Source of the DNA: an uncultured Lachnospiraceae bacterium
Lineage (GTDB): Bacteria; Bacillota; Clostridia; Lachnospirales; Lachnospiraceae
DNA: 32,796 nt
Assembly: GCA_947589455.1 (NCBI GenBank)
Contig: CANQCD010000009.1
Coordinates: 1 to 32,796, forward strand
Direction: 5' to 3'
Made by a program: the position numbers and the translations under genes
Part shown: positions 1-8,514 of the stretch, piece by piece
How positions within the stretch are numbered: the stretch's first letter is position 1
How the letters are laid out: the number at the start of each line of letters is the position of its first letter
Notes under the pieces: generated by a model
Database searches by the model: none
Told to the model about the DNA's origin: nothing
What the model saw: the letters and a program-made list of their open reading frames with translations, nothing else

Positions 1-63
1 CTGAAAGCATTGTAAAATAAGGATATAAGAAGATTTAACAAGATATGAGAGGTTATAAAAAGC

Positions 64-528
64 ATGATAAAAATACTATTCGTCTGCCACGGCAACATTT
101 GCAGATCTCCCCTCAGCCAGAGTGTTTTTCAGCACATGGTAAATGAGATGGGGTTAGAGGAGCTGTTTCTCATCGACAGCTCTGCTACGAGTACGGAGGA
201 GATAGGCAATTCTCCGCACAGGGGAACGGTAAACAAGCTGAGAGAGCAGGGGATTCCCCTGGTGCCGCACAGAGCAAAGCAGATTACTTCATGGGAATAT
301 GATGAGTTTGATTACATCATAGGTATGGATAACTGGAACATGAAGAATTTGAACAGGATGTTCGGGGGCGATTCGGAGGGGAAACTGTACAAGCTTCTTA
401 CATTTGCCGGATCCGACAGGGATATAGCAGATCCGTGGTACACAGGCAATTTTGACGATACTTATAATGATGTCGTGGAGGGTTGCGAGGGATTGATGCG
501 GTATCTCAAGGAGCGGGGAGAAATTTAA
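64..528 (+). CDS. Low-molecular-weight protein tyrosine phosphatase
   Basis: 154 aa ORF with N-terminal P-loop signature VCHGNICRSP and C-terminal DPWYTGNFDDTY acid loop, as in LMW-PTPs. Confidence 0.93.
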   Translation: MIKILFVCHGNICRSPLSQSVFQHMVNEMGLEELFLIDSSATSTEEIGNSPHRGTVNKLREQGIPLVPHRAKQITSWEYDEFDYIIGMDNWNMKNLNRMFGGDSEGKLYKLLTFAGSDRDIADPWYTGNFDDTYNDVVEGCEGLMRYLKERGEI

Positions 529-620
529 CTTTATAAGAGTGAAAAGAACGGATGGCAGTATCCGTCCGGTTTTCAGATTTTGCGCGGCTTGCAGGGGCAG
601 GCGCGGGAAAGGGAAAGAAT

Positions 621-1865
621 ATGACAAAAAAAGAATACGATGGATATACTTATGTAGACGGCGGGGTTTGCGCTGCCAAGGGGTTTGTGGCAAATGGATT
701 AAACTGCGGGATTAACCCAGATCGGGAGAAATATGACCTGGGGCTGGTTTACAGTGAGACAGTCTGTAATGCGGCGGCGGTATATACGCAAAATAAGGTT
801 AAGGGCGCGCCGATTTTTGTCACGAAGGAGCATTTGGAGAAATCGGCCGGGACAGCCAGAGCGGTTATTGTTAATTCCAAAAATGCAAACACCTGTAATC
901 CAAATGGGATTGAAGTGGCAGAAGAAGTGTGTGCGTTGACGGCGGGAGCGCTTGGAATCCTGCCGGAGGAAGTGATCGTTGCCTCGACAGGAGTAATTGG
1001 TGAAAGACTTTCTACAGAACCGTTTCGGCAGGGGATGCCGGAGCTTGTCAGAGGGTTAAGCGCAGATGGGAATGGAAGAGCGGCATATGCGATCATGACG
1101 ACAGATACGATTCAAAAAGAAGTGGCAGTTACTTTTGAGATTCAGGGGAAATCCTGTACGATTGGCGGCATGGCGAAGGGAAGCGGAATGATCCATCCGA
1201 ATATGGCAACTACGCTAAATTTTATTACATCGGATGTGTCGATTTCTACAGAAATGCTGCAGGCTGCTTTGAGTGAAGTTGTAAAAGTTACATACAACTG
1301 CCTGACGATAGATGGCGATACTTCTACGAATGATATGGTCAGCGTAATGTGCAACGGACTTGCGGGTAATGTGCAGATACGGGAACAGAACAGGGATTTT
1401 GACGTGTTTCGGCAGGCGTTGTATATCGTTATGGAAAATATGGCCAAAATGCTTGCCGGAGACGGCGAGGGGGCGACAAAGATGCTGGAGTGCAGATGCG
1501 GCGGCGCAAAGAATTTGGAGACGGCAGTTGCTGTTGCGAAAAGTGTTGTTGGTTCTGCGCTGGTCAAGTGTATGTTTTTTGGCGAGGATGCAAATTGCGG
1601 CAGACTTCTCTGTGCACTGGGCTATGCGGACGCCGAATTTGATATTGAAAAAGTCAATATAGATTTGGCTTCTTCCGGCGGAAGAATTTCTGTGTGTAAA
1701 AATGGTGTTATCCTGGATTTTTCAGAGGAAGAGGCCGCCAAAATAATCGGCGAACAGGAAATTTATATTATAATAGATCTGCAGGATGGGGACGCCAGCG
1801 CAAAGGCGTGGGGGTGCGATCTGACATACGACTATGTAAAGATTAATGGGGATTACCGTTCATAA
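621..1865 (+). CDS. argJ: Bifunctional glutamate N-acetyltransferase/ornithine acetyltransferase (ArgJ)
   Basis: ORF 552-1865. Start at 621 (MTKKEYDGYT) preferred because of the purine-rich Shine-Dalgarno-like GGGAAAGGGAAAG. Contains the autocleavage region KGSGMIHPNMATTL and other ArgJ motifs (NSKNANTC, ASTGVIGERL, GEDANCGRLLCALGYA). Confidence 0.95.
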   Translation: MTKKEYDGYTYVDGGVCAAKGFVANGLNCGINPDREKYDLGLVYSETVCNAAAVYTQNKVKGAPIFVTKEHLEKSAGTARAVIVNSKNANTCNPNGIEVAEEVCALTAGALGILPEEVIVASTGVIGERLSTEPFRQGMPELVRGLSADGNGRAAYAIMTTDTIQKEVAVTFEIQGKSCTIGGMAKGSGMIHPNMATTLNFITSDVSISTEMLQAALSEVVKVTYNCLTIDGDTSTNDMVSVMCNGLAGNVQIREQNRDFDVFRQALYIVMENMAKMLAGDGEGATKMLECRCGGAKNLETAVAVAKSVVGSALVKCMFFGEDANCGRLLCALGYADAEFDIEKVNIDLASSGGRISVCKNGVILDFSEEEAAKIIGEQEIYIIIDLQDGDASAKAWGCDLTYDYVKINGDYRS

Positions 1866-2045
1866 AAAGTAAGCAGATTTTAAAGGACATTTTGGGGAAG
1901 CGCCAGCGCAAAGGCGTGGGGTGCAATCTGACATACGACTATGTAAAGATTAATGGGGATTACCGTTCATAAAAAGTAAGCAGATTTTAAAGGACATTTT
2001 TGGGAAGCCCCAGCGCAAAGGCGTGTGGTGCAATCTGACATACAA
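1796..2045. repeat. Tandem repeat, period about 107-108 bp, about 2.4 copies, beginning in the argJ 3' end
   Basis: CAGCGCAAAGGCGTG...TGACATACGACTATGTAAAGATTAATGGGGATTACCGTTCATAAAAAGTAAGCAGATTTTAAAGGACATTTT recurs; CAGCGCAAAG starts at 1796, 1904 and 2011. Confidence 0.95.
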
Positions 2046-2065
2046 TACAGAATAGGAAGAAATTA

Positions 2066-2121
2066 AAAAGCAGGCAGGGATTTTGGCTGATATTGATTCA
2101 GTTTAGATCCCTGCCTGTTTA
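2066..2121. terminator. Bidirectional intrinsic terminator between argJ and the convergent L,D-transpeptidase gene
   Basis: CAGGCAGGGAT (2071-2081) pairs perfectly with ATCCCTGCCTG (2107-2117), flanked by AAAAAG on the left and TTT on the right. Confidence 0.8.
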
Positions 2122-2155
2122 ACGATCATGGGAAAGAGAATGAGCTGCGTTCTCT

Positions 2156-3673
2156 TTAATAGATAAAAGTAGCCTCGCGGTATTTTGTCATTTTGTAGAT
2201 TTTTTCTGCATCTTCAACGGACAGATTAATGCATCCGTGGGAGCCGTTTGTTTTATACAAATCTTTCGTCCACCTTGACCACGGCTGCCATGTGGCAGGA
2301 TGGAATCCAGTTCCAGTCCAGGTGATGCGAACCCAATTTTGTACCGGCGTAGAATAATCCGCTCCGGTCAGCGTGTAAGCAGAACGGTGTTCTTTGATAA
2401 AATATGCGCCGGTTGGCGTCTGCCGATCCGGAACGGGACGTCCGGTGATGCAGGGGCAGGAAAATGCGAGTTTTCCTTTTCGGAAGACATACACTTCCTG
2501 GTTTTCTATTGAAATAACAGTATAATTTGCGGTATCCCAGTCTGTTGGGAATTTATCAAAATTCATCTGGAATGCCGTGTTCAGATATGTAACTTTTTTC
2601 CGGAAAGTTAAAGCTTTCTTATTTGCTTTATTTGGTTTTTCAATGTAAGCTTTCGTCAGGGACGGGGAAATTTTCTTTTGTAACAGCTGCTTTGTCCGTT
2701 GAACCATTTTTTCATAATCCATTTGCCAGCCATAGTCCCCGCCGTATACCTTTACGGTTTTTCCGCCTTTGGTTTTTACTTTCCGTGTTTTGCCGACTGT
2801 TTTATATTTCAGGCAGAACTGTTCTACCCAGTTTTCGATTACCGTATTTTTATATTTAATTTTTCCCTTTTTGTAGGTTATCCACTTGGAGATCATGTTT
2901 GGCGTGATCTTCTCTGTGTATCCGTGTCCCAGATTCCAGGTAATAAAACGTACAGCTGCATTATTGCAGGCCTCCAGCTCTTTTGTCAGCATATCGCTGC
3001 CAGAAGTGAGTTTTGGCTGTTTGTAGACGTCGGGATAGCTCTTCTCATCTGTCAGGTCTATTTCGGTGATGGCGCTTTTCAGGGCGTCTTCTACCGTGCT
3101 GGACAGGACGCTGCGGTTAATGGAGTTTCCCTGTGTTTCTGGATTGCAGATATATTGCTTTTTCCCGGCGGAGTATTCCACCGTGGCAGAAACCGGCTCG
3201 GTAATGCTGTATTGCGGGCTTCCGCAGACCAGCTCTGACTCCGTGACGATCTTCCGCAGGGCGTCTGTATCGTATGTGACGTCATAGTCAACATCGTAAT
3301 CCCTTTTTTTGGGGAAAAGGGAAAAGGACTGATGCTGCTTTTTAAAAAGTTCTTCAAATTGTTTGCTGATCTGGAAATGAAAAGAAAAATCATCTCCATT
3401 TAAAACAAGCTTTCCGTTATTGCGCCCCTTGATTGTCATGGAGTAGTCCTGATACATTTTATTCAGGTTTTCTTCGGATTCTTTTAAAGTCTGTCCGGAG
3501 ATATCGACTCCATTTACATTCGTATTTTTATACCAGCGGCTGCCATAATATATTTTCTGGCTGATTGTGACTGCTGCTGCGGTCAGCACGGCGGCAGACG
3601 CGGCGAAAATCAGTATCAGATGTGATTTTTTAATTTTTTTTCTTGTCGTGGCCTTGTTTTCTTTTTGTTTCAT
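2156..3673 (-). CDS. L,D-transpeptidase (YkuD domain) with N-terminal TM segment and putative peptidoglycan-binding region
   Basis: 505 aa ORF; N-terminal TM (LILIFAASAAVLTAAAVTI); C-terminal YkuD catalytic motif GSHGCINLSVEDAEKIY. Confidence 0.93.
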   Translation of the reverse strand: MKQKENKATTRKKIKKSHLILIFAASAAVLTAAAVTISQKIYYGSRWYKNTNVNGVDISGQTLKESEENLNKMYQDYSMTIKGRNNGKLVLNGDDFSFHFQISKQFEELFKKQHQSFSLFPKKRDYDVDYDVTYDTDALRKIVTESELVCGSPQYSITEPVSATVEYSAGKKQYICNPETQGNSINRSVLSSTVEDALKSAITEIDLTDEKSYPDVYKQPKLTSGSDMLTKELEACNNAAVRFITWNLGHGYTEKITPNMISKWITYKKGKIKYKNTVIENWVEQFCLKYKTVGKTRKVKTKGGKTVKVYGGDYGWQMDYEKMVQRTKQLLQKKISPSLTKAYIEKPNKANKKALTFRKKVTYLNTAFQMNFDKFPTDWDTANYTVISIENQEVYVFRKGKLAFSCPCITGRPVPDRQTPTGAYFIKEHRSAYTLTGADYSTPVQNWVRITWTGTGFHPATWQPWSRWTKDLYKTNGSHGCINLSVEDAEKIYKMTKYREATFIY

Positions 3674-3814
3674 GCTTCACCTCGTGATGGAACCTCTCTT
3701 GCATCCGGTTCATGGTGCAATGTCTGCGCGTTCCCTCTGCAGACCTGGCGAGTGAAAGATTTGGTTTCGCTCTGGCTTATCATATCATTCTGTTATCTGC
3801 TCTGGATGATTCGC

Positions 3815-3980
3815 AAAGTAATCCGTTTCTGGCGTGCATTGCAATTTGCTTTTGAAAATGCTTGGCAATCTGTATCCGACAGAGTGCTGCAATCCGTTTT
3901 TGGCGGTGCATTGCAATCCATTTTTAGGATGTTTTGCGAGTCATTGGCAAAATCTTCTTCATTATAATCCATTTTTAGTG
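3815..3980. repeat. Degenerate short repeats around (T/G)CAATCC(G/A)TTTTTGG / GTGCATTGCAAT
   Basis: AGTAATCCGTTTCTGGCGTGCATTGCAAT, TGCAATCCGTTTTTGGCGGTGCATTGCAATCCATTTTTAGG and ATAATCCATTTTTAG lie close together in the intergenic region. Confidence 0.6.
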
Positions 3981-4098
3981 TATAATTGTATCAAAATGAT
4001 TAACTTTTTCTGTTATTTAGGGACAAAATATTACAAAAATATTACAAAAAAAGAAAAAATTAATGAGAATCGGAAAAAAGAGGAGCGCGATATCAGAA

Positions 4099-4473
4099 AT
4101 GGAGAAAATATTACTATTTCAGTCAGAGTGGGAAGAGCAGCTTAAGCGGCTGGCAAGGTCAATGCGTATCTCTGCAGAGAGTGTTGCCGTGGAACATTTC
4201 AGGGAAAAACTTCAGTCGTTATACCGCGGGGAGACTGGGAAAGCGGAGCGATTTGAAGGCACGCCGCCAGAAGGGTCGCTGATTTTATTTTGCCAGGTAG
4301 AAGAGAAAAAGATGGATAAACTGTTGGCGGCAATGCGCAAAAAAGGACTGTCTGCCACATATAAGGCAGTTTTGACAAGGACAAATGCGCAGTGGAATGT
4401 CTTGCGGCTTTATTTTGAATTGGGACAGGAGAAGAAGCAGTTTGAAAATGGAAAGAGCCGGTTCGGCAAATAA
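4099..4473 (+). CDS. DUF3783 domain-containing protein
   Basis: ORF 4063-4473; the motif SLILFCQVEEKKMDKLLAAMRKKGLSATYKAVLTRTNAQWNVLRLYFEL recalls DUF3783. Start at 4099 (MEKILLF) or 4063. Confidence 0.7.
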   Translation: MEKILLFQSEWEEQLKRLARSMRISAESVAVEHFREKLQSLYRGETGKAERFEGTPPEGSLILFCQVEEKKMDKLLAAMRKKGLSATYKAVLTRTNAQWNVLRLYFELGQEKKQFENGKSRFGK

Positions 4474-4486
4474 TCCGGCCGGCTCT
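4454..4486. terminator. GC-rich stem-loop at the convergent DUF3783/DUF1292 junction (possible terminator)
   Basis: AGAGCCGG (4454-4461) pairs with CCGGCTCT (4479-4486) around the stop codon; no clear U-tract, so only a candidate. Confidence 0.4.
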
Positions 4487-4511
4487 GGCTTCCTGTATCA
4501 CATATGTCACT

Positions 4512-4904
4512 CTAATCTCGCTTGAACGTGATGCCGGGGATCATGCTTTCCACTTCGTCCATATAATCACCGATTTCTTCTGCGTCGTCTTCCATTTCCT
4601 CTGTATCAAGGTCTTCAAAATACTGATTAAAGATTTGTGAGGCAATCTCAAATTCTTCTTCGTCTTCAATCGGCAAAAATTCAGGATCGCCGTTTTTGTA
4701 TTCCCGATATTCGAGTATCACTACTTCGCCTTCTTCAAAATCGCCATTCAGCGGCATGGCTGCGACATATTCCTTGCCAAGCTCTTCAATCTCGATTGCG
4801 ATAAAAACTTCCGCTTCGATATCATTCCCGTTCTCATCTGTCAGAGTAACGATGGTTGACGTTTCTTCATCATTAAAAATCATATCATGGTTTTTCTGGT
4901 TCAT
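4512..4904 (-). CDS. DUF1292 domain-containing acidic protein
   Basis: 130 aa acidic ORF with the DUF1292-like layout IVTLTDENGNDIEAEVFIAIEIEELGKEYVAAMP...EEEFEIASQIFNQYFED. Confidence 0.8.
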   Translation of the reverse strand: MNQKNHDMIFNDEETSTIVTLTDENGNDIEAEVFIAIEIEELGKEYVAAMPLNGDFEEGEVVILEYREYKNGDPEFLPIEDEEEFEIASQIFNQYFEDLDTEEMEDDAEEIGDYMDEVESMIPGITFKRD

Positions 4905-5036
4905 AAATACCGCCTTTCTGCCGGGTCGATGAAATATCGCCCTTATTGTCTGTTATTAGGATAGTAACACTGAAAAACATGCTTGTCAAATAAACAATGT
5001 TTTCCGTCGGTTTTTTTTAATTTTTTTGAAAAAAGG

Positions 5037-5092
5037 TTCCATGACGCGGGGAAATATGGTATAATATACAAAACTTATCTAAGCATAGATAA
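5037..5092 (+). promoter_or_regulatory. Putative sigma-A promoter with adjacent palindrome upstream of the 5159 ORF
   Basis: TTCCAT (5037-5042), 17 bp, TATAAT (5060-5065), then the perfect inverted repeat TTATCTA-AGCA-TAGATAA (5075-5092). Confidence 0.55.
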
Positions 5093-5158
5093 CAAATGCG
5101 GCATAGAATGTTTTCAATTATGGCCGGCGCATAGATGTTCCGGCGTAGAAAGGAGGGA

Positions 5159-5716
5159 ATGAAAATGAGCGGCATATCAGCAGTAGACGGTTCTTACAGT
5201 CAGGCGCTCCCTGTAAATCAGGTGCAGCGGCAGCAGGATCCGGAGGAGATGTCTCCGAAGGAGAGGAACCAGTTAGCTGTCGAGGAGAGTTTGAGCAAGA
5301 CAAATGAGGCGATGGCTGACAAGAAAGACACAGGGGAAGTAGATATGGGTTCCGGCGAGGGCCTGCAGACACTTCTGAAAATGCGTGAGATTACTTTTGA
5401 GTCAAGTGATTTTGCAGCACGTGCGAACCAGGATACCCGGTCAGCGCAGGAAGACGCGCTCCGCGAGATAGAGAAGGAACGCGAGCAGCAAAGGCTGCAC
5501 CTGGATCCGGAAGAGTTTGCCATTGGATATAATTCGCAGACGGCGTATAATATTGAAGAGGCAAATCAAAACGCCAATGCAGGAGACGACGATTCCCGTT
5601 TTGAGAGACAGGCGATGAACCTGGACAGGGAGAGGACGCTTGAGACATACCAGGGTATGGTTCAGAAACAGCAGAACGAGGAAGAGTACAGCAAACTGAC
5701 AATGTTTTATATGTAA
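5159..5716 (+). CDS. Uncharacterised small hydrophilic protein
   Basis: ORF 5135-5716; strong RBS AAAGGAGGG before ATG at 5159/5165 (MKMSGISAVDGSYSQ). Rich in Gln/Glu; no domain recognised. Confidence 0.75.
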   Translation: MKMSGISAVDGSYSQALPVNQVQRQQDPEEMSPKERNQLAVEESLSKTNEAMADKKDTGEVDMGSGEGLQTLLKMREITFESSDFAARANQDTRSAQEDALREIEKEREQQRLHLDPEEFAIGYNSQTAYNIEEANQNANAGDDDSRFERQAMNLDRERTLETYQGMVQKQQNEEEYSKLTMFYM

Positions 5717-5822
5717 TACTTTTGTTTCAGGCAAACAGAGTATAATAGAGTCCACTTCTGATGTCAGGAGAAAATGTCTGATGTTGGGGTGGATTTTGTG
5801 ATAGTAGAAAGAGAGGCTTTGT

Positions 5823-6431
5823 GTGGATAAGATTATTACAATAGGCCGTCAGTATGGCAGTGGCGGTCGTGAGATCGGACAGAGGATTGCGGAAAAATAT
5901 AACATTCCGTTTTATGACAACGAGTTAATAACCCGCGCGGCAAAGGAAAGCGGTTTTGCTGAAGAGAGTTTTGAGCGGGCGGAGGACAGGGCTACGAACA
6001 GTTTACTGTATTCTCTTGCAATGGGGATCAATGTATATGGCAATCAGGATTTTGGATTTTCCGGACTGTCTTTGGACGACAGGATTTTTCTGGCGCAGTC
6101 AGATGTAATACGGAAAGTTGCAGAGGAAGGACCTTGCGTCATTGTGGGGAGATGTGCGGATTATGTCCTGAAAGAAAGGGACGACCTTGTGAATATCTTT
6201 GTGCGTGCCAGTATGTCCTACCGATTGCAGCGCGCAATCAATAACTATCACATTGACAGAAAAAAAGCGGCGGATTTTATATTGAAAAATGATAAAAGAA
6301 GGGGGAATTATTACAATTACCATGCAGGTGAAAAATGGATGAACCTGAATAATTATGATTTGGTGATCCGAAGTGATTTGATCGGGATTGAGAAATCTGT
6401 GGAATGCATCTGCATGTTTTTGGGGGAATGA
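5823..6431 (+). CDS. Cytidylate kinase-like family protein
   Basis: GTG start; IITIGRQYGSGGREIGQRIAEKYNIPFYDNELI is the P-loop region typical of Cytidylate_kin2/AAA_26-like kinases. Confidence 0.88.
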   Translation: MDKIITIGRQYGSGGREIGQRIAEKYNIPFYDNELITRAAKESGFAEESFERAEDRATNSLLYSLAMGINVYGNQDFGFSGLSLDDRIFLAQSDVIRKVAEEGPCVIVGRCADYVLKERDDLVNIFVRASMSYRLQRAINNYHIDRKKAADFILKNDKRRGNYYNYHAGEKWMNLNNYDLVIRSDLIGIEKSVECICMFLGE

Positions 6432-6461
6432 GGGGAGTTATTTTAGAAAGGAGAGATTACT

Positions 6462-7208
6462 ATGGAACCGGTATTAGATAATATCAGACAGGTAATCCGT
6501 GAGAATGATAATATTGTTTTGGTTGGGGGCAGCGAAATGATGCGCGAGACCGGCTTGAACGGATTCCGCGCAGAGCATATGGCGTATGAGATCGAAGAGG
6601 AATATGGATACTCGCCGGATGAAATTCTCTCCTCACTTTTTTTTACGCGACAGGCAGAAAAATTTTTTGACTATTATAAAAATATTATTTTAAATAAGAA
6701 GAATGTACAGCCGACGAAAGCTTTGAAAGCTGTTGCAGAGCTGGAAAAGGCGGGAAAACTGACTGCGATTGTCACCAGGACGGTATACCAGCTTTTTCAG
6801 AGGGCGGGCTGCCAGAGCACGATTGAACTGTACGGATCGGTGGAAGAGAATACCTGCCCGGTCTGCGGCAAGATGTTTGACAGCAAATATATAAAAAATG
6901 CGGACGGTATCCCAAAATGCGACAAATGCGGGATTCCGCTGCGCCCGGGATTTTCCCTGCTGGGGGAAATGCTTGATAATGGCCGGCTGACAAAAGCAGT
7001 GAATGCGATTGAGAATGCAAATGTTTTGATCGTGGCTGGCACGTCGCTTAATTCTTTGACCTGGGCAAGCACCTTGCGTTATTATGAAGGTGATAAGCTG
7101 ATTTTGATAAACACACAAAAGAAAAGTGGGGACGAAAAAGCAAATTATTGCGCATATGGAAATATTTCAGAAATATTTGAATATGTTATGGATTACAGTG
7201 AGGAATAA
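6462..7208 (+). CDS. Sir2-like protein with degenerate catalytic motifs
   Basis: 248 aa sirtuin-like layout: Zn ribbon CPVC...CDKC, ELYG in place of ELHG, TRTVYQLFQRAG in place of TQNIDGLHQKAG, VGGSEMMRETGLNGFR in place of GGAGVSTESGIPDFR. Confidence 0.8.
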   Translation: MEPVLDNIRQVIRENDNIVLVGGSEMMRETGLNGFRAEHMAYEIEEEYGYSPDEILSSLFFTRQAEKFFDYYKNIILNKKNVQPTKALKAVAELEKAGKLTAIVTRTVYQLFQRAGCQSTIELYGSVEENTCPVCGKMFDSKYIKNADGIPKCDKCGIPLRPGFSLLGEMLDNGRLTKAVNAIENANVLIVAGTSLNSLTWASTLRYYEGDKLILINTQKKSGDEKANYCAYGNISEIFEYVMDYSEE

Positions 7209-7220
7209 AGCAAGTAAACA

Positions 7221-7304
7221 GGGCAGCTGTTATAATCTTATTTTTGCATCCGCTGCAGATTGGGGGGATGGCCGATAACATTATAATAAGGCTGCCATTT
7301 TTTT
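7221..7304 (+). terminator. Putative intrinsic terminator downstream of the Sir2-like gene
   Basis: GGGCAGC...TTATAATC / CATTATAATAAGGCTGCC stem followed by ATTTTTTTAT. Confidence 0.65.
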
Positions 7305-7877
7305 ATACTGCGGCAGGAGGTGCGGCGGCGTCCACTCCGGGGAAAGGCACAAAAAGATGAGGTCAAACTGTTCCTGGAACACGCAGGCAAGCGAGGTGGA
7401 GGCAGCGTAGGGGAAATCTCCTTCCAGGCTTTGCGTCTCGCTGTCCGTGCGCCTGATCCAGATCACATTCTGTGTGCTGCAGGGGAAATGCCTGGCGAGA
7501 TGGCGCAGCCAGTTTGCACAAGTCAGAGTGTTGCCATACATACAGTAATTGTCGTGGTGAAAATCAATGTGGAACAGCCGGAACGTTTTTTCTGTCTCTG
7601 GAGAACAGTGCGACAGGATGAAAGGATAAATTTCTTTGTGGCTGTCTGCGGTGTGGGAGATGGCGCCTGGCTTTTGGAGCGAGGGGAGCGCTTCGCAGAA
7701 TGTGTCGTATGCGGGGATTGTGCCGATGCTTTGCAGCTGCGGATATTGCTGGTATGCTTTTTCCCAGAGTTTTTTCACAATCTGGGGATCGGCGTCTTCT
7801 GCATAGGGAAACATGGCGTCGCGCGTGCGGCTGTCAGTATCGATAAAATAGTCGAAGTCGATGCTTAAAATGTTCAT
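7281..7877 (-). CDS. UPF0489/arginase-fold-like family protein
   Basis: 198 aa ORF with ILSIDFDYF near the N-terminus and LFHIDFHHDNYCMYG, metal-site-like Asp/His motifs of UPF0489-type proteins. Confidence 0.6.
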   Translation of the reverse strand: MNILSIDFDYFIDTDSRTRDAMFPYAEDADPQIVKKLWEKAYQQYPQLQSIGTIPAYDTFCEALPSLQKPGAISHTADSHKEIYPFILSHCSPETEKTFRLFHIDFHHDNYCMYGNTLTCANWLRHLARHFPCSTQNVIWIRRTDSETQSLEGDFPYAASTSLACVFQEQFDLIFLCLSPEWTPPHLLPQYKKMAALL

Positions 7878-8056
7878 GGAATACCTCTCTTACTTTTGTT
7901 TTCCCGGCAATGGGGACTGTGTCTGCAATATAGTATAACATGGATCGGGAGGTTGGGCAAACACAGTGAAAACATAGTTTTGACGTAAAATTGCCATGCA
8001 TTTCGATGAAAATGTGTCATGATACGGCAGTGATATTTGGATATCAGATATTGCCT

Positions 8057-8490
8057 GGCAGCTGCCATGATAAAAGCGGAAAGAGAATGAATATGGTGAA
8101 TATGCCGCTGATTAGTATTCTGCGGCTGCCATGATAAAAGCAGAAAGAGAATGAATATGGCGAATATGCCGCTGATTAGTATTCTGGCGGCTGTCATGAT
8201 AAAAGCAGAAAGAAAAATGAATCATAGTGGTGAATATGCCGCTGATTAGTATTCTGGCGGCGGCTGTGATAAAAGCAGAAAGAAAATGAATATGGCGAAT
8301 ATGCCGTTGATTAGTATTCTGGCGGCGGCTGTGATAAAAGCAGAAAGAGAATGAATATGGTGAATATGCCGCTGATTAGTATTCTGCGGCGGCTGTGATA
8401 AAAGCAGAAAGAGAATGAATATGGCGAATATGCCGCTGATTAGTATTCTGGCGGCTGTTATGATAAAATCAGAAAGAGAATGAATAGTGA
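8057..8490. repeat. Tandem array of about 64-69 bp units, six full copies plus partial
   Basis: ATAAAAGCAGAAAGAGAATGAATATGGCGAATATGCCGCTGATTAGTATTCTGGCGGCTGT repeats; ATGAAT anchors at 8087, 8151, 8217, 8286, 8351, 8415 and 8480. Confidence 0.95.
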
Positions 8491-8514
8491 TCAGGAAAGA
8501 AAGGATAATTACAG

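Noticed and set aside
2699-3238. Plus-strand 179 aa ORF
   Set aside because: Lies wholly antisense to the L,D-transpeptidase gene with no RBS or domain motif.
7320-7868. Plus-strand 182 aa ORF
   Set aside because: Antisense to the UPF0489-like gene, which has conserved IDFDYF and HIDFHHDNY motifs.
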